Positions 4,859 through 5,496 of a DNA stretch of 5,496 nt are shown here, piece after piece. Source of the DNA: Desulfobacterales bacterium (lineage in GTDB: Bacteria > Desulfobacterota > Desulfobacteria > Desulfobacterales > Desulfosalsimonadaceae); assembly GCA_018399455.1 (NCBI GenBank), contig JAGYOT010000150.1, positions 1 to 5,496 on the forward strand. Reading direction: 5' to 3'. Made by a program: the position numbers and the translations under genes. Numbering within the stretch: the first letter of the stretch is position 1; the number at the start of each line of letters is the position of its first letter. The notes under the pieces are model-generated. The model did not search any database, was not told the origin of the DNA, and was given only the letters and a program-made list of their open reading frames with translations.

Positions 4859-5496
4859 AAAGTCTTTGAGCGAAAGGGATATCTGCAGCAAATACATCAC
4901 GCCGGCGTTGCAATATGCAGGCTGGGAACTCCATGCTCAGATCCGCGAGGAGGTGACCTTCACGCATGGCCGGGTGATTGTAAGGGGTCAGATAGCCGCC
5001 CGGGGAAAGGCAAAACGGGCGGATTACATCCTCTATTACAAACCGAACATTCCGGTGGCTGTTATTGAGGCAAAGGACAACAAGCATTCAGTCGGTGCCG
5101 GTATGCAGCAGGCCCTGGAATATGCAGACATGCTGGACCTCCCCTTTGTATTCAGCTCAAACGGAGACGGCTTTTTATTTCATGACCGAAGCCGCAACGA
5201 TGGCCAAACAGAAACCGAGCTGACACTTCCGGGATTTCCTTCGCCGGATGACTTGTGGCAGCGCTATTGCGCCTATAAGGAAATCGAACATACCGACCTG
5301 TCAATTGTTAAGCAGGACTATTACACGGATGTTACCCGGAAAACCCCGCGCTATTATCAACGAATCGCTATTAATCGAACCATCGAAGCCATTGCCAGGG
5401 GGCAGAACCGCATTCTGCTGGTCATGGCCACCGGCACCGGCAAAACCTTCACAGCCTTTCAAATTATCTGGCGGCTGTGGAAGGCAAGGGCCAAAA
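4851..5496 (+). CDS. hsdR: type I restriction enzyme R subunit, EcoAI/EcoEI-like (5' part only)
   Basis: The frame starts at ATG 4851 and is open to the window edge, giving 215 residues of a protein that is usually about 800 long in the EcoAI/EcoEI (type IB) group. HsdR is the motor and nuclease of type I restriction: with HsdM and HsdS it binds unmethylated target DNA, translocates it using ATP and cuts at a distance. The N-terminal nuclease domain shows the PD-(D/E)xK residues Asp58 (RADYILYY), Glu73 and Lys75 (VIEAKD), followed by Gln87 and Tyr91 of the QxxxY motif (QQALEY). A linker follows, then the helicase part with TPRYYQRIAI around a Q-tip glutamine (Gln170) and Walker A ATGTGKT at 193-199. 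No lesion is visible. The start is fixed by an in-frame TAG at 4830 and by MNKKSLSERDI, typical of the family. An AGAGG at 4831-4835 is 15 nt away, rather far. hsdM and hsdS are expected beyond the right edge. Confidence 0.93.
   Translation, partial: MNKKSLSERDICSKYITPALQYAGWELHAQIREEVTFTHGRVIVRGQIAARGKAKRADYILYYKPNIPVAVIEAKDNKHSVGAGMQQALEYADMLDLPFVFSSNGDGFLFHDRSRNDGQTETELTLPGFPSPDDLWQRYCAYKEIEHTDLSIVKQDYYTDVTRKTPRYYQRIAINRTIEAIARGQNRILLVMATGTGKTFTAFQIIWRLWKARAK

Noticed and set aside
1..5496. CRISPR array, insertion sequence or attachment-site pair
   Set aside because: No regularly spaced repeats, transposase motifs, terminal inverted repeats or second copy of the tRNA 3' end were found by reading.

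Overview
The window is bacterial: dense genes, a class II tRNA-Ser with an encoded CCA end, Shine-Dalgarno sites and rho-independent-type signals. Protein flavour (acetoacetate decarboxylase-like plus MFS plus AraC/Arabinose_bd-type regulator, and an EcoAI/EcoEI-like HsdR) and mid-range GC suggest a Gram-negative proteobacterial or desulfobacterial genome. The taxonomic guess is an inference and is weak.

Layout. Bases 1-334 are AT-rich non-coding DNA with two inverted repeats. Bases 335-1486 (+) hold one intact 383-residue 12-TM MFS transporter with the motif C signature of drug/H+ antiporters. Bases 1487-1727 are a short spacer with a possible 48-codon membrane peptide gene on the minus strand (1405-1551). 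Bases 1728-2604 (-) are an AraC-family regulator broken by a one-base frameshift and probably by an internal deletion. After a 126-bp divergent control region with paired TTCATGTCA-type repeats come, on the plus strand, a frameshifted acetoacetate decarboxylase-like gene (from 2731) that has lost its C-terminus, and the C-terminal half of a second MFS transporter (to 3911) with three frameshifts. The ADC and MFS remnants abut at about 3165-3180, as if one deletion removed the end of the first and the start of the second. The regulator, enzyme and transporter therefore look like a former divergent regulator/operon unit for a small organic acid or similar substrate, now wholly decayed, while its operator-like repeats and the strong ADC ribosome site survive.

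Beyond this lie a promoter, tRNA-Ser(GGA) at 4023-4112 and a bidirectional-looking terminator at 4199-4233. About 600 bp of poorly coding DNA follow, with a promoter-like site and a doubtful gene remnant. From 4851 an intact-looking hsdR reading frame (type I restriction motor/nuclease subunit) runs off the right edge. Its N-terminal nuclease motif and Walker A are both intact. The tRNA next to the start of a restriction locus is a typical place for horizontally acquired defence genes, but no integrase or duplicated tRNA end is visible here.

I found no clear new biological system. The main result is the coordinated decay of a three-gene unit and the precise sites of its lesions.
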